Shown here: in pieces, positions 7,821 to 17,029 of the stretch | Position numbering within the stretch: the stretch's first letter is position 1 | Layout of the letters: the number at the start of each line of letters is the position of its first letter | Origin: Myxococcales bacterium | GTDB lineage: Bacteria; Myxococcota_A; Bradymonadia; UBA7976; UBA1532 | Length of the DNA stretch: 64,000 nt | NCBI GenBank assembly: GCA_020633555.1 | Contig: JACKDL010000007.1 | Location: 161,243-225,242, forward strand | Reading direction: 5' to 3' | Made by a program: the position numbers and the translations under genes | Notes under the pieces: model-generated | Told to the model about the DNA's origin: nothing | What the model saw: only the letters and a program-made list of their open reading frames with translations | The model's database searches: none

Positions 7821-10800
7821 ATGTTCGTATTTCGCAGCGCAGTGAAGTGGGCGGCGTTGGTGGCGGCCCTGGCCCTGGCGGGGTGCCCCGACGACGGGGG
7901 CAGCTCCGGCGAGGCCGACAGCGGCGGCGCCTCGGTGGACGGCGACTTCGACGGGGTGGCGGACGCGCAGGACAACTGCCCCACCGAGGCCAACGGCGAC
8001 CAGCTCGACGGGGACGGTGACGGCCTGGGCGACGTCTGCGACAACTGCCCCGCCGTGGCCAACCCCGATCAGGCCGACGGGGACCGGGACGGCGTGGGGG
8101 ACGCTTGCCAGGGTGGCCCGGACCAGGACGGGGATGGGATCCCCGACGACGCCGACAACTGCGCGGCGAACCCCAACCCCGAGCAGCTCGACCGGGACGG
8201 CGACGGGGTGGGCGACGCCTGCGACAACTGCGTGGACGTGGAGAACGCCGATCAGGCGGACGGGGATGGCAACGGGGTGGGTGACGCCTGCCCGCCGCCC
8301 CCCGACGCCGACGCCGACGGGGTGCCCGACGCGGGCGACAACTGCGTGGACGTGCCCAACGAGGACCAGGCCGACGGGGACACCGACGGGGTCGGCGACC
8401 TTTGCGACAACTGCCCGGGCGACGCCAACCCCGATCAGGCCGACGGTGACGGCGATGGCATCGGCGACGCATGCGCCAACGGTGACGAGGACGAGGACGG
8501 CGTGCTGAACGCCGACGACAACTGCCCGCGGGTGGCCAACCCCGATCAGGCGGACGGCGACGGCGACGGGGTGGGCGACGCCTGCGACAACTGCCCGACG
8601 CTGATCAACCCGGCGCAGCCCGACGCGGACGGCGACGGGGTGGGCGACCGCTGCGACAACTGCGAGCTGCCCAACCCCGATCAGGCCGACAGCGACGGCG
8701 ACGGCTACGGCGACGTGTGCGAGGCCGGTGATCGGGACGAGGACCGGGTGCCCGACGAGCGGGACAACTGCCCCGACACGCCGAACACGCCCCAGTACGA
8801 CTTCGACGGTGACGGGGTGGGGGACGCCTGCGACAACTGCGTGCGGCAGGTGAACGCCGATCAGGCGGACGGTGACGGCGACCGCCTCGGCGACGTGTGC
8901 GATCCCGCGCCGCAGGACCCACTGAACGAGGGCGTGCCCCGGCTGCAGGAGATCTGCGATGGGCTCGACAACGATCTGAACGGCGACGTGGATGACGTGC
9001 GCCCCGGCGACGCGGGCGGCGCCCTGGCCGACGCCTTCGCCCTGCGGGTGTTCGACGCCATCGAGTTCGGGCTGGAGTGGTTGCGCGCCCGTGCCCGAGG
9101 TGCGGGCGACAACCAGCTCCAGATCGACGGCGATCTGACCCCGCTGGCGGCCCTGGCCTTCCTGGAGGCGCCCGCGGTGCCCGGCGGCCCGCCGCGGGGG
9201 TATGCGGGCCTGTCCCCGGCCGACAAGGTGCGGGTCTGGCAGATGATCCGCTACACGGTGCAGCGTGACGACCCCTGCCGCCTGGGGCGGGCGGGGGTGC
9301 CGTACACCTACCGCACGGGCAGCTTCGGCATGCTGCTGGGCGCGTGGCTGCGGGGCGGCGGCCCCGACGACCTGGGGCTGGAGGTCACGGCCACCCAGTG
9401 CCTGGCCAACCTGGCCGAGAGCCTGCTGTGGCACCAGGGACATTACCCGGCGGATCCGGCGCTGTTGGCGGCCCAGGACGAGGTGTGCGACGGGCTGGAC
9501 AACAACTGCAACGGGCAGTGGGACGAGGGCCTGGAGGGCTGCGAGATCCCGCCGCGGCCGGCGGAAGGCAACCCGCTGGCCGAGAACTGTGGCCCCGCCG
9601 AGAACTTCCGGGGCGGTTGGAACTACAACCAGCCAGCCATCGACGCCGACATGAGCACCACGGTGTTCGTGGTGAGCGGGCTGATGGCGGCCAGCGAGTT
9701 TGTGCCCACGGCGGCCAACCCCGACATGGCGCGCCGGCTGACGAACCAGCTCGCCTGGCAGACCCAGGCCGAGGACGGCGCCAGCGGCTACCGGCCGGGG
9801 GCGGCTGCCGGCGCGGCGGTGCAGAACCCCAGCTTCCAGATGACGGCGGTGAGCACCTGGGCCTGGCGCCAGCTCGGCGTGCCTTGCAGCGATCCGCGGG
9901 TGCAGGCGCACCTGCGCTACCTGCGGGCGAACTACGAGTACGTCGGCATGGCCCCGCTGTCGGGCTGGAGCAGCAACTGGTACGGGCGCTGGGCGGCCGA
10001 GAAGGCCATCTACGCCTGCGAGCCCGACGGCAACGACGGCGTGTTCCGCGACCAGTTCGGCGTTCGGGTGCCGGCCGACGACGGCTACCCGCTGCAGCGG
10101 CGCAGCCACACCTATGACTACGCCTGGCAGCTCCTGCAGTGGCAGCACCCCGAGACGGGGCAGTTCGGCCAGGTGAACGGGGCGCCGGCGAGCTGGCAGC
10201 CGGGCAGCGCGCATGTGTTCGCGGTGCTGACCCTGTCGGCGTCGCTGGGCGGCGTGGTCACCGATGACATCATCCGCCCGGGCGAAGAGGATCCGCAGTG
10301 CGCCGACGGCGTGGACAACGACGGCGATGGGCGAATCGACAACGACGATCCCGACTGCCCCTTCGCCTGCGGCCTGTTCGAGGAGCGGCTGCCGGCGTGC
10401 AGCAACTTCGTGGACGACGACGACGACGGCCGCACCGACTTCCCGCAGGACCCCGGCTGTGCCCAGCCGCTGGACGACGACGAGGCGGACCCGGCCTGCG
10501 GCAACGGGGCCGATGACGACGGCGACGGCGTGGTCGACTTCCCCGGTGATCCGGGCTGCGCCGACCTGTTGGACGACGACGAGGCGGATCCCGCCGACGC
10601 CCCCGTGTGCGCCAACGGCGTGGACGATGACGAGGACGGCCTGACCGACTTCGGGGCCGATCCGCAGTGCCTGTTCGCGGCGCAGGACCGCGAGGACTTC
10701 GCCTGCGGCGAGGGGCTGGCGATGGGGCGCCGCATCCTGGGCGACGGCCGGCTGTTGGGCGACACGGCGGGCCGGCCCGACGTGGCCCCGAGCTGCGACG

Positions 10801-13730
10801 ATGGGGCGGCGGGCGACGACCTGTGGCTCCTGCTCATCGAGCGGCCCAGCGAGGTGAGCCTGAGCACCCGCGACGCTGACCGGGTGGCCGACACACTGCT
10901 GAGCCTGCGCCGCGCCTGCGACGGCCCCGCCCTGGGCTGCAGCGACGACGAGCTGCCGGGCGCGGCGGCCTGGTCGAGCCTGCGGCTGCGGCTGCTGCCC
11001 GGCGTGTACCTGGTGCAGGTGGAGACCCGCGGCGAGGCCACGGCCTACGCGCTGCACGTGGCCATCCGCGGCACGCCGCCGCCCCAGTGCGGCAACGACA
11101 TCGACGACGACGGCGACGGCCGGGTGGACTTCCCCGATGACCCCGAGTGCGCCGATCGCGGCGACACCCGCGAGGGGCCGGCCAACCTCAACCCGCGCTG
11201 CGCCGACGGTGGCGACAATGACGGCGACGGGCGGGTGGATCTGTTCGACCCCGGCTGCACCGATCCCGCCGATGACGACGAGGCCGATCCCCCCGTGCTG
11301 CCCGCCTGTGGCAACGGCGAGGATGACGACGGCGATGGGCGGGTGGATTACCCGCAGGACCCGGAGTGCACGGCCGCCGGCGCGCTGGTGGAGGACGACG
11401 CCTGCCGCCCGGGGCTGGTGCCCCAGGACCTGACGGCCACGGGCCGCGTGGTGGGCAACCTGGCGGCGGCTGACGTGGATCGCTTCCGCCTGGCCTGCGC
11501 CGCCGAGGGCACCGGCGAGCACGTCTACCAGTACACCCTGGCGCAGCCGGGGGTGCTGCGGGCCAGCCTGGCGCACCCCGACACCGAGGTGGCCGCGACG
11601 GTGGAGATCCGCGGCGCCTGCGAGCGGGCGGCAACCTTCGCGGCCTGCGGCCCGGCGCGCCCGGGGGACGAGGCCGAGGCGCGGGTCAGCCCCGCCGGGG
11701 CGCAGACCTGGTACCTGTTCGTGGGCCCCCGGCCCGACCAGAGCGGGTTGAGCAGCCGGGGCCGGCCGGTGCCCCTGGACGACCCCGACTGCGACGTGCA
11801 GGGCCGCGCCGATCTGGGCAACAACGGCATCGGCGACGGCTGCAATGACGCCTTCGACGGCTTCGGCGCCGTGCGGCTGGACGAGCAGGCGGTGGATGTG
11901 TCGGAGGGCGTGCGCCAGGTGCAGCTCGGCGACCGCCAGGTGCAGGTGCGCTCGGAGTGGGCCAGCGAGGACGTGTGGCGGCTCGTCGTCGGCTACGGCG
12001 GCGCCCCTGCGCAGGTGGCGGTGACCGGCAACCTGGGCAGCGACGGGGCCACCCAGGGCTTTGCCGTGCCCGTGCCCTTCGCCGGCGCCGAGCTGGTGGC
12101 CCGGGTGACCAACGACGGCGGTCTGGATGACGCAGGCGGCGATCCGCAGGTGGTGGCCCTGCTCGTGCCCGCGGCCCTCGATCAGCTCGACGCGCTGGCC
12201 TACCAGCTCGACGGCGACGGGGTGACCTGGAGCGGGCGCCTGGCCGGGGGCTTCACCTTGTACGTGGCCGTGGGCGGCGGCGCCGCGGCGGACGTGGTGG
12301 CGGCCCTGGCCGACGACCTGCTGTTGTTGGAGGACGACGCGCCCCGGGTGGGCGCCTACACGCTGACGGTCGCGCTGCTGCCGGCCTGCGGCGATGGGCT
12401 GGACAACGACGGCGACGGCCTGGTGGACCGCTGGGATCCGGGCTGTGAGTCCCTGGAAGACGGCGACGAGGCCCACGATCCCAACGGGCTGCCCGAGTGC
12501 AGCGACGGGGTGGACCAGGACGGCGACGGCCGCACCGACTTCCCCTTCGCGCCCGGCTGCACGGCCGCCGGTGATCTCAGCGAGGCCCTGGGCGGGCCCC
12601 TGCCGGCCTGCAGCAACGACGCCGACGACGACGGCGACGGGCTGACGGACTTCCCGCTGGATCCCGGCTGCGACTTCGCGGCGGACGGCGATGAGGTCGA
12701 CGCCTTCCTCGACCCACCGGCCTGCGCGGACGGCGTGGACAACGACGGCAACGGGCGCGTGGACTTCCCCGACGACCCCGGCTGTGCCTACGCGGCCGAG
12801 CCCGTGGAGGCCGGCCCCAACCCGCCCCCGGCCCGCTGCGCCGACGGCGTGGACAACGACCAGGACGGGCGGGTGGACGTGGCCGATCCCGGCTGCGTGA
12901 CGGCGCTGGATGATGACGAGGTCGATCCCGACGTGCCGCCGGCGTGCGGGAACGGCGCCGACGACGACGGCGACGGCGCGGTGGACTTCCCGGCGGACGA
13001 CGGCTGCGAGGCTGCGGGCGACGCCTGTGAGCAGCCGGGCTGGCGCCTGTGCGCGGGCGGCTGCATCCCGGTGGACGCCGATCCGCAGAACTGCGGGCGC
13101 TGCGGTCGGGTGTGCGCCGAGGGCGTCGCGTGCCAGGACGGCCGCTGCGGCGATCTGCGCCCGGTGGTGAAGCTGTGCGGCGCCAGCAGCCGCGACGTGA
13201 CCCAGTTCATCCGCGGTGAGCTGGCCCAGGCTGAGGTGCAGGTGGTGCCCGGCTGCGACCCCGACGACCAGACCCAGGCCCTGCTGGTGACCCGCAACGG
13301 CATCGCCCAGGTGGAGCAGGCGGCCGCCGGCGTCCGCGCGTGGGTGGCCGACGGCGGGCAGCTCATCGGCGAGTTCAGCAACACCCACCGGCTGTGGACG
13401 GTGGCCTTCGAGGTGCCCACGGCCCAGGGGCCGCGGCGCGGCGACTGCCAGGACAACGTCCAGCCGGCGGTGCAGCTCAGCCCCCAGGACCCCTTCTGGC
13501 AGGCGCTGGCGTTCGAGCCCGTGCCCGCTGGGCAGACGGGCTGCGGCTACGAGGTGGGCCAGTTCGCGGGGCTGGTGCCCCTGGGCGGCTGGGCGGCCGA
13601 TCAGGTGTCGATTGGCTACCGCGATCTGGGCGGCGGCCGGGTCTGGGCCGTGGACCTGGATTGGCAGGACAACCAGGGCATGACCGCGCTGAGTCTGGAC
13701 ATGATGGCGGCGATGATCCGCGGCCAGTGA
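7821..13730 (+). CDS. giant lipoprotein: type-3 repeats, alpha-toroid-like domain and 13 Asp-rich Cys repeats
   Basis: The start is the ATG behind AAGGAGA, giving 1,969 residues. A lipoprotein signal ends at LALAGC (C20). Residues about 41-369 are calcium-binding thrombospondin type-3 repeats (DNCP, DGDGVGDAC). Residues about 405-815 contain Trp/Tyr-rich helical segments similar in style to the squalene-cyclase/prenyltransferase alpha-toroid, with MopE-like motifs CDGLDNDLNG (about 378) and CDGLDNNCNG (about 555). Residues about 826-1731 hold 13 copies of a repeat of about 22 residues, consensus CxxGxDDDGDGxxDFPxDPGC, broken up by two PPC-like beta domains. A Stig1-like Cys motif (CGRCGRVCAEG) and an unrecognised 190-residue C-terminal domain end the protein. 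It is probably a cell-surface, calcium-dependent structural or binding protein. The toroid call is by eye. Confidence 0.82.
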   Translation: MFVFRSAVKWAALVAALALAGCPDDGGSSGEADSGGASVDGDFDGVADAQDNCPTEANGDQLDGDGDGLGDVCDNCPAVANPDQADGDRDGVGDACQGGPDQDGDGIPDDADNCAANPNPEQLDRDGDGVGDACDNCVDVENADQADGDGNGVGDACPPPPDADADGVPDAGDNCVDVPNEDQADGDTDGVGDLCDNCPGDANPDQADGDGDGIGDACANGDEDEDGVLNADDNCPRVANPDQADGDGDGVGDACDNCPTLINPAQPDADGDGVGDRCDNCELPNPDQADSDGDGYGDVCEAGDRDEDRVPDERDNCPDTPNTPQYDFDGDGVGDACDNCVRQVNADQADGDGDRLGDVCDPAPQDPLNEGVPRLQEICDGLDNDLNGDVDDVRPGDAGGALADAFALRVFDAIEFGLEWLRARARGAGDNQLQIDGDLTPLAALAFLEAPAVPGGPPRGYAGLSPADKVRVWQMIRYTVQRDDPCRLGRAGVPYTYRTGSFGMLLGAWLRGGGPDDLGLEVTATQCLANLAESLLWHQGHYPADPALLAAQDEVCDGLDNNCNGQWDEGLEGCEIPPRPAEGNPLAENCGPAENFRGGWNYNQPAIDADMSTTVFVVSGLMAASEFVPTAANPDMARRLTNQLAWQTQAEDGASGYRPGAAAGAAVQNPSFQMTAVSTWAWRQLGVPCSDPRVQAHLRYLRANYEYVGMAPLSGWSSNWYGRWAAEKAIYACEPDGNDGVFRDQFGVRVPADDGYPLQRRSHTYDYAWQLLQWQHPETGQFGQVNGAPASWQPGSAHVFAVLTLSASLGGVVTDDIIRPGEEDPQCADGVDNDGDGRIDNDDPDCPFACGLFEERLPACSNFVDDDDDGRTDFPQDPGCAQPLDDDEADPACGNGADDDGDGVVDFPGDPGCADLLDDDEADPADAPVCANGVDDDEDGLTDFGADPQCLFAAQDREDFACGEGLAMGRRILGDGRLLGDTAGRPDVAPSCDDGAAGDDLWLLLIERPSEVSLSTRDADRVADTLLSLRRACDGPALGCSDDELPGAAAWSSLRLRLLPGVYLVQVETRGEATAYALHVAIRGTPPPQCGNDIDDDGDGRVDFPDDPECADRGDTREGPANLNPRCADGGDNDGDGRVDLFDPGCTDPADDDEADPPVLPACGNGEDDDGDGRVDYPQDPECTAAGALVEDDACRPGLVPQDLTATGRVVGNLAAADVDRFRLACAAEGTGEHVYQYTLAQPGVLRASLAHPDTEVAATVEIRGACERAATFAACGPARPGDEAEARVSPAGAQTWYLFVGPRPDQSGLSSRGRPVPLDDPDCDVQGRADLGNNGIGDGCNDAFDGFGAVRLDEQAVDVSEGVRQVQLGDRQVQVRSEWASEDVWRLVVGYGGAPAQVAVTGNLGSDGATQGFAVPVPFAGAELVARVTNDGGLDDAGGDPQVVALLVPAALDQLDALAYQLDGDGVTWSGRLAGGFTLYVAVGGGAAADVVAALADDLLLLEDDAPRVGAYTLTVALLPACGDGLDNDGDGLVDRWDPGCESLEDGDEAHDPNGLPECSDGVDQDGDGRTDFPFAPGCTAAGDLSEALGGPLPACSNDADDDGDGLTDFPLDPGCDFAADGDEVDAFLDPPACADGVDNDGNGRVDFPDDPGCAYAAEPVEAGPNPPPARCADGVDNDQDGRVDVADPGCVTALDDDEVDPDVPPACGNGADDDGDGAVDFPADDGCEAAGDACEQPGWRLCAGGCIPVDADPQNCGRCGRVCAEGVACQDGRCGDLRPVVKLCGASSRDVTQFIRGELAQAEVQVVPGCDPDDQTQALLVTRNGIAQVEQAAAGVRAWVADGGQLIGEFSNTHRLWTVAFEVPTAQGPRRGDCQDNVQPAVQLSPQDPFWQALAFEPVPAGQTGCGYEVGQFAGLVPLGGWAADQVSIGYRDLGGGRVWAVDLDWQDNQGMTALSLDMMAAMIRGQ

Positions 13731-14025
13731 GCCCGGCGCAGGGCCCCCGGGGCGCTGGTGGGTCAACCGCGGGCGGGGCCCCGGGGCCGGCGTTCCCTCG
13801 CCCGGGTCCATGCTGGCTGAAAAAGTGAAGAGTTCTTCGGGGGTTGAGAGGGTGTATTCCGGCTGAATACGCTTTGCCTCGTGGGCCTTTGCCGTCCCCG
13901 GATCCCTCCATCAAGTTGCAGTCACCCTGGAGCCATTGGAAGCGCAGTGGAAGCCAGGGAGTTTCCATATTTTATGTGCCCTTTGGTGGCTTTGTGAGCC
14001 TGTGGGGCGCGGGGAGGATGATCCG
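13731..14025. other. 295-base intergenic region, partly AT-rich
   Basis: No gene is seen. The first half holds overlapping GC-rich palindromes that may end the giant lipoprotein transcript. The second half, from about 13812, is clearly less GC-rich than its surroundings, with runs such as GAAAAAGTGAAGAG and CCATATTTTATG. It contains an inverted repeat at 13854-13870 and probably the promoter of the next gene. Confidence 0.5.
13854..13870. promoter_or_regulatory. inverted repeat GTATTC-N5-GAATAC
   Basis: Perfect six-base arms around a five-base centre lie 156 bases upstream of the thioester-candidate gene. The symmetry suits an operator. No regulator can be named from the sequence. Confidence 0.35.
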
Positions 14026-15198
14026 ATGGTGCGCAAGAGCGTGTGGATGGCCGCGATGGCGGCGGGTCTGGTGGCGGGGGCGGCGCAGGCCGAGGTGCTG
14101 CGGTATGTGGGCATCGATCCGGGGCGCAACTTCAGCTTCCGCTATGACGGCCAGGGGAAGAGCGTCCGGGGTGGCACCATGGACGTGCTGGTGGACGGCG
14201 CGCCCACTCAGGCCTATTGCGTCGACCTGGATCACACCATCCGCGGCGGCGTGAACTACACCGTCGATCCCACCGACGTGCCCGCCGAGGGGCCGTGGTG
14301 CAGCATCAGCAGCATCCTTCTGCTGGACGCGCCGGGCACCGCCCTGGAGAGCGCCGCCCGCCAGGCCGCCGTGTGGATGCTCACCTACGGCGACCGGGTG
14401 ACCGCCTTCCCCGCGGACATCACCGCGGCCGCACAGGCCCTGATCGAGAGCGTGGCGGGCGACTGCCCGCTGCTGTGCGGCGAGCAGATCGCGTGGGACT
14501 CGGCGGGCACCTTCGATGAGGACGGCCTGCTGCATGTGGAGGTGAGCCTGACCCGGGCGGACGGCAGCGCCATCCCCTTCCAGGCCGGCTGGGCCAACAT
14601 CAGCGCGGGCGCCTTCGTGGGCGACGGCACCTTCACCACCGACGCCGACGGCCGCGCCACGGTGGTGGTGGACGCCACCGGCGCCGCGCTGCCCATCGAG
14701 ATCAGCTTCGCCACCGAGGGCACCCGGGTGGTGACCTTGGACGCGGATCCCCAGACCTTCCAGCGCCTGGTCACCGCCCTGGGCATCTGCGAGTACGATC
14801 CCAGCTTCCCCTACGGCTTCGGCGAGGACGGCTTCGGCGATCCCCGCACCATCGGCTTCTGGAAGCACCAGGTGCGCGGCAAGGGCCGCATCCACGTGTC
14901 GGCCGAGACCCTGGAGAGCTGGCTGCCCCTGACGGTGCTGGGCGAGACCTTCGAGACCGTCGAGGCCATGGAGACCGCGCTGTGGCTGAAGAACGCGCCC
15001 ATGGAGCTGCGCGCCGTGCAGCAGTGCCTGGCCACCCGGCTGAACGTGGCCTCCAGCGAGCTGGGCTGGGCCACCCCCCTGGATCTGGGCGACGGCGCGG
15101 CCTACCTGTTCAGCTTCTGGGGCGCCGCCAAGGACGCCTTCGACGCGGGCGACTTCGAGACCGCCAAGACCATCTGCGACACCATCAACAACCTGTGA
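14026..15198 (+). CDS. secreted protein with candidate TQXA-type thioester domain
   Basis: The start is the ATG behind GGGGAGG; a longer frame upstream lacks a signal. The 390-residue protein has a signal peptide (ending AGAAQAEV). Residues about 25-130 resemble the thioester (TQXA) domain of Gram-positive adhesins: a Cys in QAYCVDLDH (C65) and a later RQAAVWMLTYGD, where Q113 takes the place of the Gln in TQxAIW. In the known family Cys and Gln join as an internal thioester that can bind host amines covalently. A beta domain follows (about 160-250, Ig-like), then TIGFWKHQ (about 272-279), like the TIGYWKN motif of many exported bacterial proteins, and a helical C-terminus. No anchor is visible. 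It ends just before a converging gene. Secretion is secure; the thioester is inference. Confidence 0.72.
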   Translation: MVRKSVWMAAMAAGLVAGAAQAEVLRYVGIDPGRNFSFRYDGQGKSVRGGTMDVLVDGAPTQAYCVDLDHTIRGGVNYTVDPTDVPAEGPWCSISSILLLDAPGTALESAARQAAVWMLTYGDRVTAFPADITAAAQALIESVAGDCPLLCGEQIAWDSAGTFDEDGLLHVEVSLTRADGSAIPFQAGWANISAGAFVGDGTFTTDADGRATVVVDATGAALPIEISFATEGTRVVTLDADPQTFQRLVTALGICEYDPSFPYGFGEDGFGDPRTIGFWKHQVRGKGRIHVSAETLESWLPLTVLGETFETVEAMETALWLKNAPMELRAVQQCLATRLNVASSELGWATPLDLGDGAAYLFSFWGAAKDAFDAGDFETAKTICDTINNL

Positions 15199-15252
15199 GC
15201 CCGGCGGCGCGGCCGGGGGGCGCGACGCCCGCGTTCGAGCCGCCCCGTGTGC

Positions 15253-15753
15253 TCAGTAGAGCCGCGCCACCAACGCCCGGACCCCCTGGGGGTTGGTGGC
15301 CGCCACCATGCGGCCGATGAGCTGGCCGTCCTTCAAGAACACCGTGGCCGGCGTGGGGCTGATGCCGTAGGCGGCCGAGAGGCGGCGGGCGCCCAGCCCC
15401 ACGGCGAAGTCCACGTGCCGGGCGGTCTGCTCGGCCTGCGGGCACCCCTCGGCGTCGCCCACGTAGTACACGACCCGCACGCCGGCGGCGTCGAGCAGCG
15501 CCCGCTCCTGGTCCAGGGTCTTCAGCCATTCTCGGCAGTAGAAGCAGCCCACGTCGCCGAAGACCACCCACGTGGCGCCGGCGTCGGGCACGTCGCGCAG
15601 CGCGGGGCACAGGGGCTCGAGGGGGGCCGCGGGGCTGGGGGCCAGGGGCTCGTAGTTGGACGGCAGGGCCGGGGCGGCGTCGTCGGCGCAGGCCCCCAGG
15701 AGCGCGAGGGCGCAGGCGAGGCTCAGAGCGGTGCCGGAGCGGCGGGGGCGCAT
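15253..15753 (-). CDS. thioredoxin-fold lipoprotein
   Basis: The 166-residue protein starts at MRPRRSG; the open frame runs further upstream but only this start gives a lipoprotein signal ending LLGAC (C22). A proline-rich linker leads to a thioredoxin-like domain with GDVGCFYCREW (C70 and C73), a strand VYYVGD and a cis-proline region TPATVFLKDG. It is likely a membrane-anchored periplasmic thiol oxidoreductase, which would suit a locus full of Cys-rich exported proteins. Oxidase and reductase activity cannot be told apart by sequence. It is divergent from the next gene with only 70 bases between. Confidence 0.85.
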   Translation of the reverse strand: MRPRRSGTALSLACALALLGACADDAAPALPSNYEPLAPSPAAPLEPLCPALRDVPDAGATWVVFGDVGCFYCREWLKTLDQERALLDAAGVRVVYYVGDAEGCPQAEQTARHVDFAVGLGARRLSAAYGISPTPATVFLKDGQLIGRMVAATNPQGVRALVARLY

Positions 15754-15823
15754 GCCCTCAGATTGACCGCCCGCCCGGGTTGACGCCACCCTGCACGGCA
15801 CTGGCACCCCCCGGAGGTCCCCG

Positions 15824-16927
15824 ATGCTCTTGCTGACCAGCCTGGCGGTGGCCCTGGCCGCGCCGGCCGCCCTCACCGTGACCTGCCCCCCCGGCACGAC
15901 GGCACAGACCGCGCCCGACGAGGGGGGCAAGGCGCAGTGGTGCGAGGGCGCTGACGGCTTGCGGGTGGGCCCCTGGGCGCGCTGGCACCCCAACGGCGCG
16001 CCGGCGGCTCAGGCGAGCTACGTGAACGGCCGCCGCGAGGGCCCGTTCGAGGCCTGGTACCCCATGGGGCCCACCCGGGTGAAGGGCAACTTCAAGGCCG
16101 GCCAGCGGGTGGGCACCTGGGCCTACTTCGACGGCGGCGGCTGGAAGCGCGAGGGTGCCATCGAGGCCGACCGCTTCGAGGGGCCCTGGACCGTGACCGA
16201 CGACCAGGGGCGCAAGCGGGCCGAGGGCAGCTACAAGGCCGGCGCCCGGGACGGCCGCTGGGTGTGGTACGGCGCCGACGGGGGGGCCAGCGCGGGCAGC
16301 TACGATCAGGGCCGGTTTCTGATGTGCGACGGCGACTGCCCGCTGCTGCAACCGCAGATCGAGATCGAGGAGGCGCTGAAGGGCCTGGAGGTGGAGAGCG
16401 CCCGCTGCTACCGCGAGGCGCGCAAGGTCCAGCCCGAGCTGGCCGGCAGCGTGGAGCTGCACTGGCAGGTGGATCCCGCCGGGGGCACCGCCGACGTGAA
16501 GGTGGCCGGCGGGAGCCTGCCGCCGGGCCCCCTGAGCGCCTGCCTCATCGACGCGGTGGCCGCCATGCGCCTGCCCGCGCCGGGCCGCAGCATCCCCGCG
16601 AAGCGCGTGTTCCGGTTTCGGCCCAAGAGCGGCTTCCAGGACGAGCTGACCACCCTGGGCCACTGCCAGGCGAAGCCGCTGCGGCCGGCCCTGAACCCGG
16701 CCCGGGCGGGGCTGATCCGTTGCGTGAAGGCGAGCCGCCCCTGGCCGCCACCCGAGGCGGGGGCCGTACAGCTCCGCTGGCAGGTGGGTGGCGACGGGCG
16801 GGTCACCGGCGTGGGGGTGACCCCCGACGATGACGCCCGGCTGGTGGCCTGCCTGGTCAAGCAGGTGGAGCCGCTGGCCTTCCCCCCCGAGGCCTGTCAG
16901 GTGCGCTACACGCTCCGCTGGGAGTAG
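15824..16927 (+). CDS. exported MORN-like repeat protein with AgmX/TonB-like C-terminus
   Basis: The 367-residue protein has a short signal peptide (LAVALAAPAALT). Residues about 45-165 are MORN/YwqK-type repeats (GPWARWHPNG, GPFEAWYPMG, GTWAYFDGG, GRWVWYGADG), each a short beta-hairpin. The rest has two copies of a domain with a Cys, a GxVELHWQVDPxG strand and a conserved C-terminal FRF or TLRW strand (about 170-270 and 280-367), similar to the AgmX/PglI or TonB-like C-terminal modules common in myxobacteria. GGAGGTCCC precedes the start. A periplasmic structural or binding role is likely; the partner is unknown. Confidence 0.75.
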   Translation: MLLLTSLAVALAAPAALTVTCPPGTTAQTAPDEGGKAQWCEGADGLRVGPWARWHPNGAPAAQASYVNGRREGPFEAWYPMGPTRVKGNFKAGQRVGTWAYFDGGGWKREGAIEADRFEGPWTVTDDQGRKRAEGSYKAGARDGRWVWYGADGGASAGSYDQGRFLMCDGDCPLLQPQIEIEEALKGLEVESARCYREARKVQPELAGSVELHWQVDPAGGTADVKVAGGSLPPGPLSACLIDAVAAMRLPAPGRSIPAKRVFRFRPKSGFQDELTTLGHCQAKPLRPALNPARAGLIRCVKASRPWPPPEAGAVQLRWQVGGDGRVTGVGVTPDDDARLVACLVKQVEPLAFPPEACQVRYTLRWE

Positions 16928-16944
16928 CGGCCGGGCGGCCCGCG

Positions 16945-16960
16945 GTCACCTGCCGGTGAC
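16945..16960 (+). terminator. short hairpin after the MORN-like gene
   Basis: GTCACC-TGCC-GGTGAC forms a six-base-pair stem 18 bases after the stop. No T tract follows, so the terminator role is uncertain. Confidence 0.35.
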
Positions 16961-16989
16961 GGCGCCCCTGCGCAGGCCCGGATCCAGGG

Positions 16990-17005
16990 TGGCACGGGTC
17001 TTGAG
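16990..17005 (+). promoter_or_regulatory. candidate sigma-54 promoter
   Basis: An exact TGGCACG (-24) is followed after four bases by TTGAG where TTGC is expected. The start of transcription would be near 17017, 13 bases before the cytochrome gene. The -12 box has one mismatch in the GC pair. Confidence 0.3.
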
Positions 17006-17029
17006 AAGAACCCGGGGCGGAGGTGCGCC

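Noticed and set aside
7941..8925. Regular repeats that could be mistaken for a CRISPR array
   Set aside because: The repeats are in frame, degenerate and encode thrombospondin type-3 units; there are no unique spacers of constant length.
7116..13811. Minus-strand open frame of 2,231 codons opposite the giant lipoprotein
   Set aside because: Only its last 185 codons (the ExbD-like protein) are real. The rest is the complement of the Asp/Gly/Cys repeat gene, a usual artefact of GC-rich third positions.
15762..15808. TTGACC and TTGACG as promoters in the divergent gap at 15.8 kb
   Set aside because: Neither has a -10-like hexamer at the right distance. The TGGCACC nearby has no -12 element.
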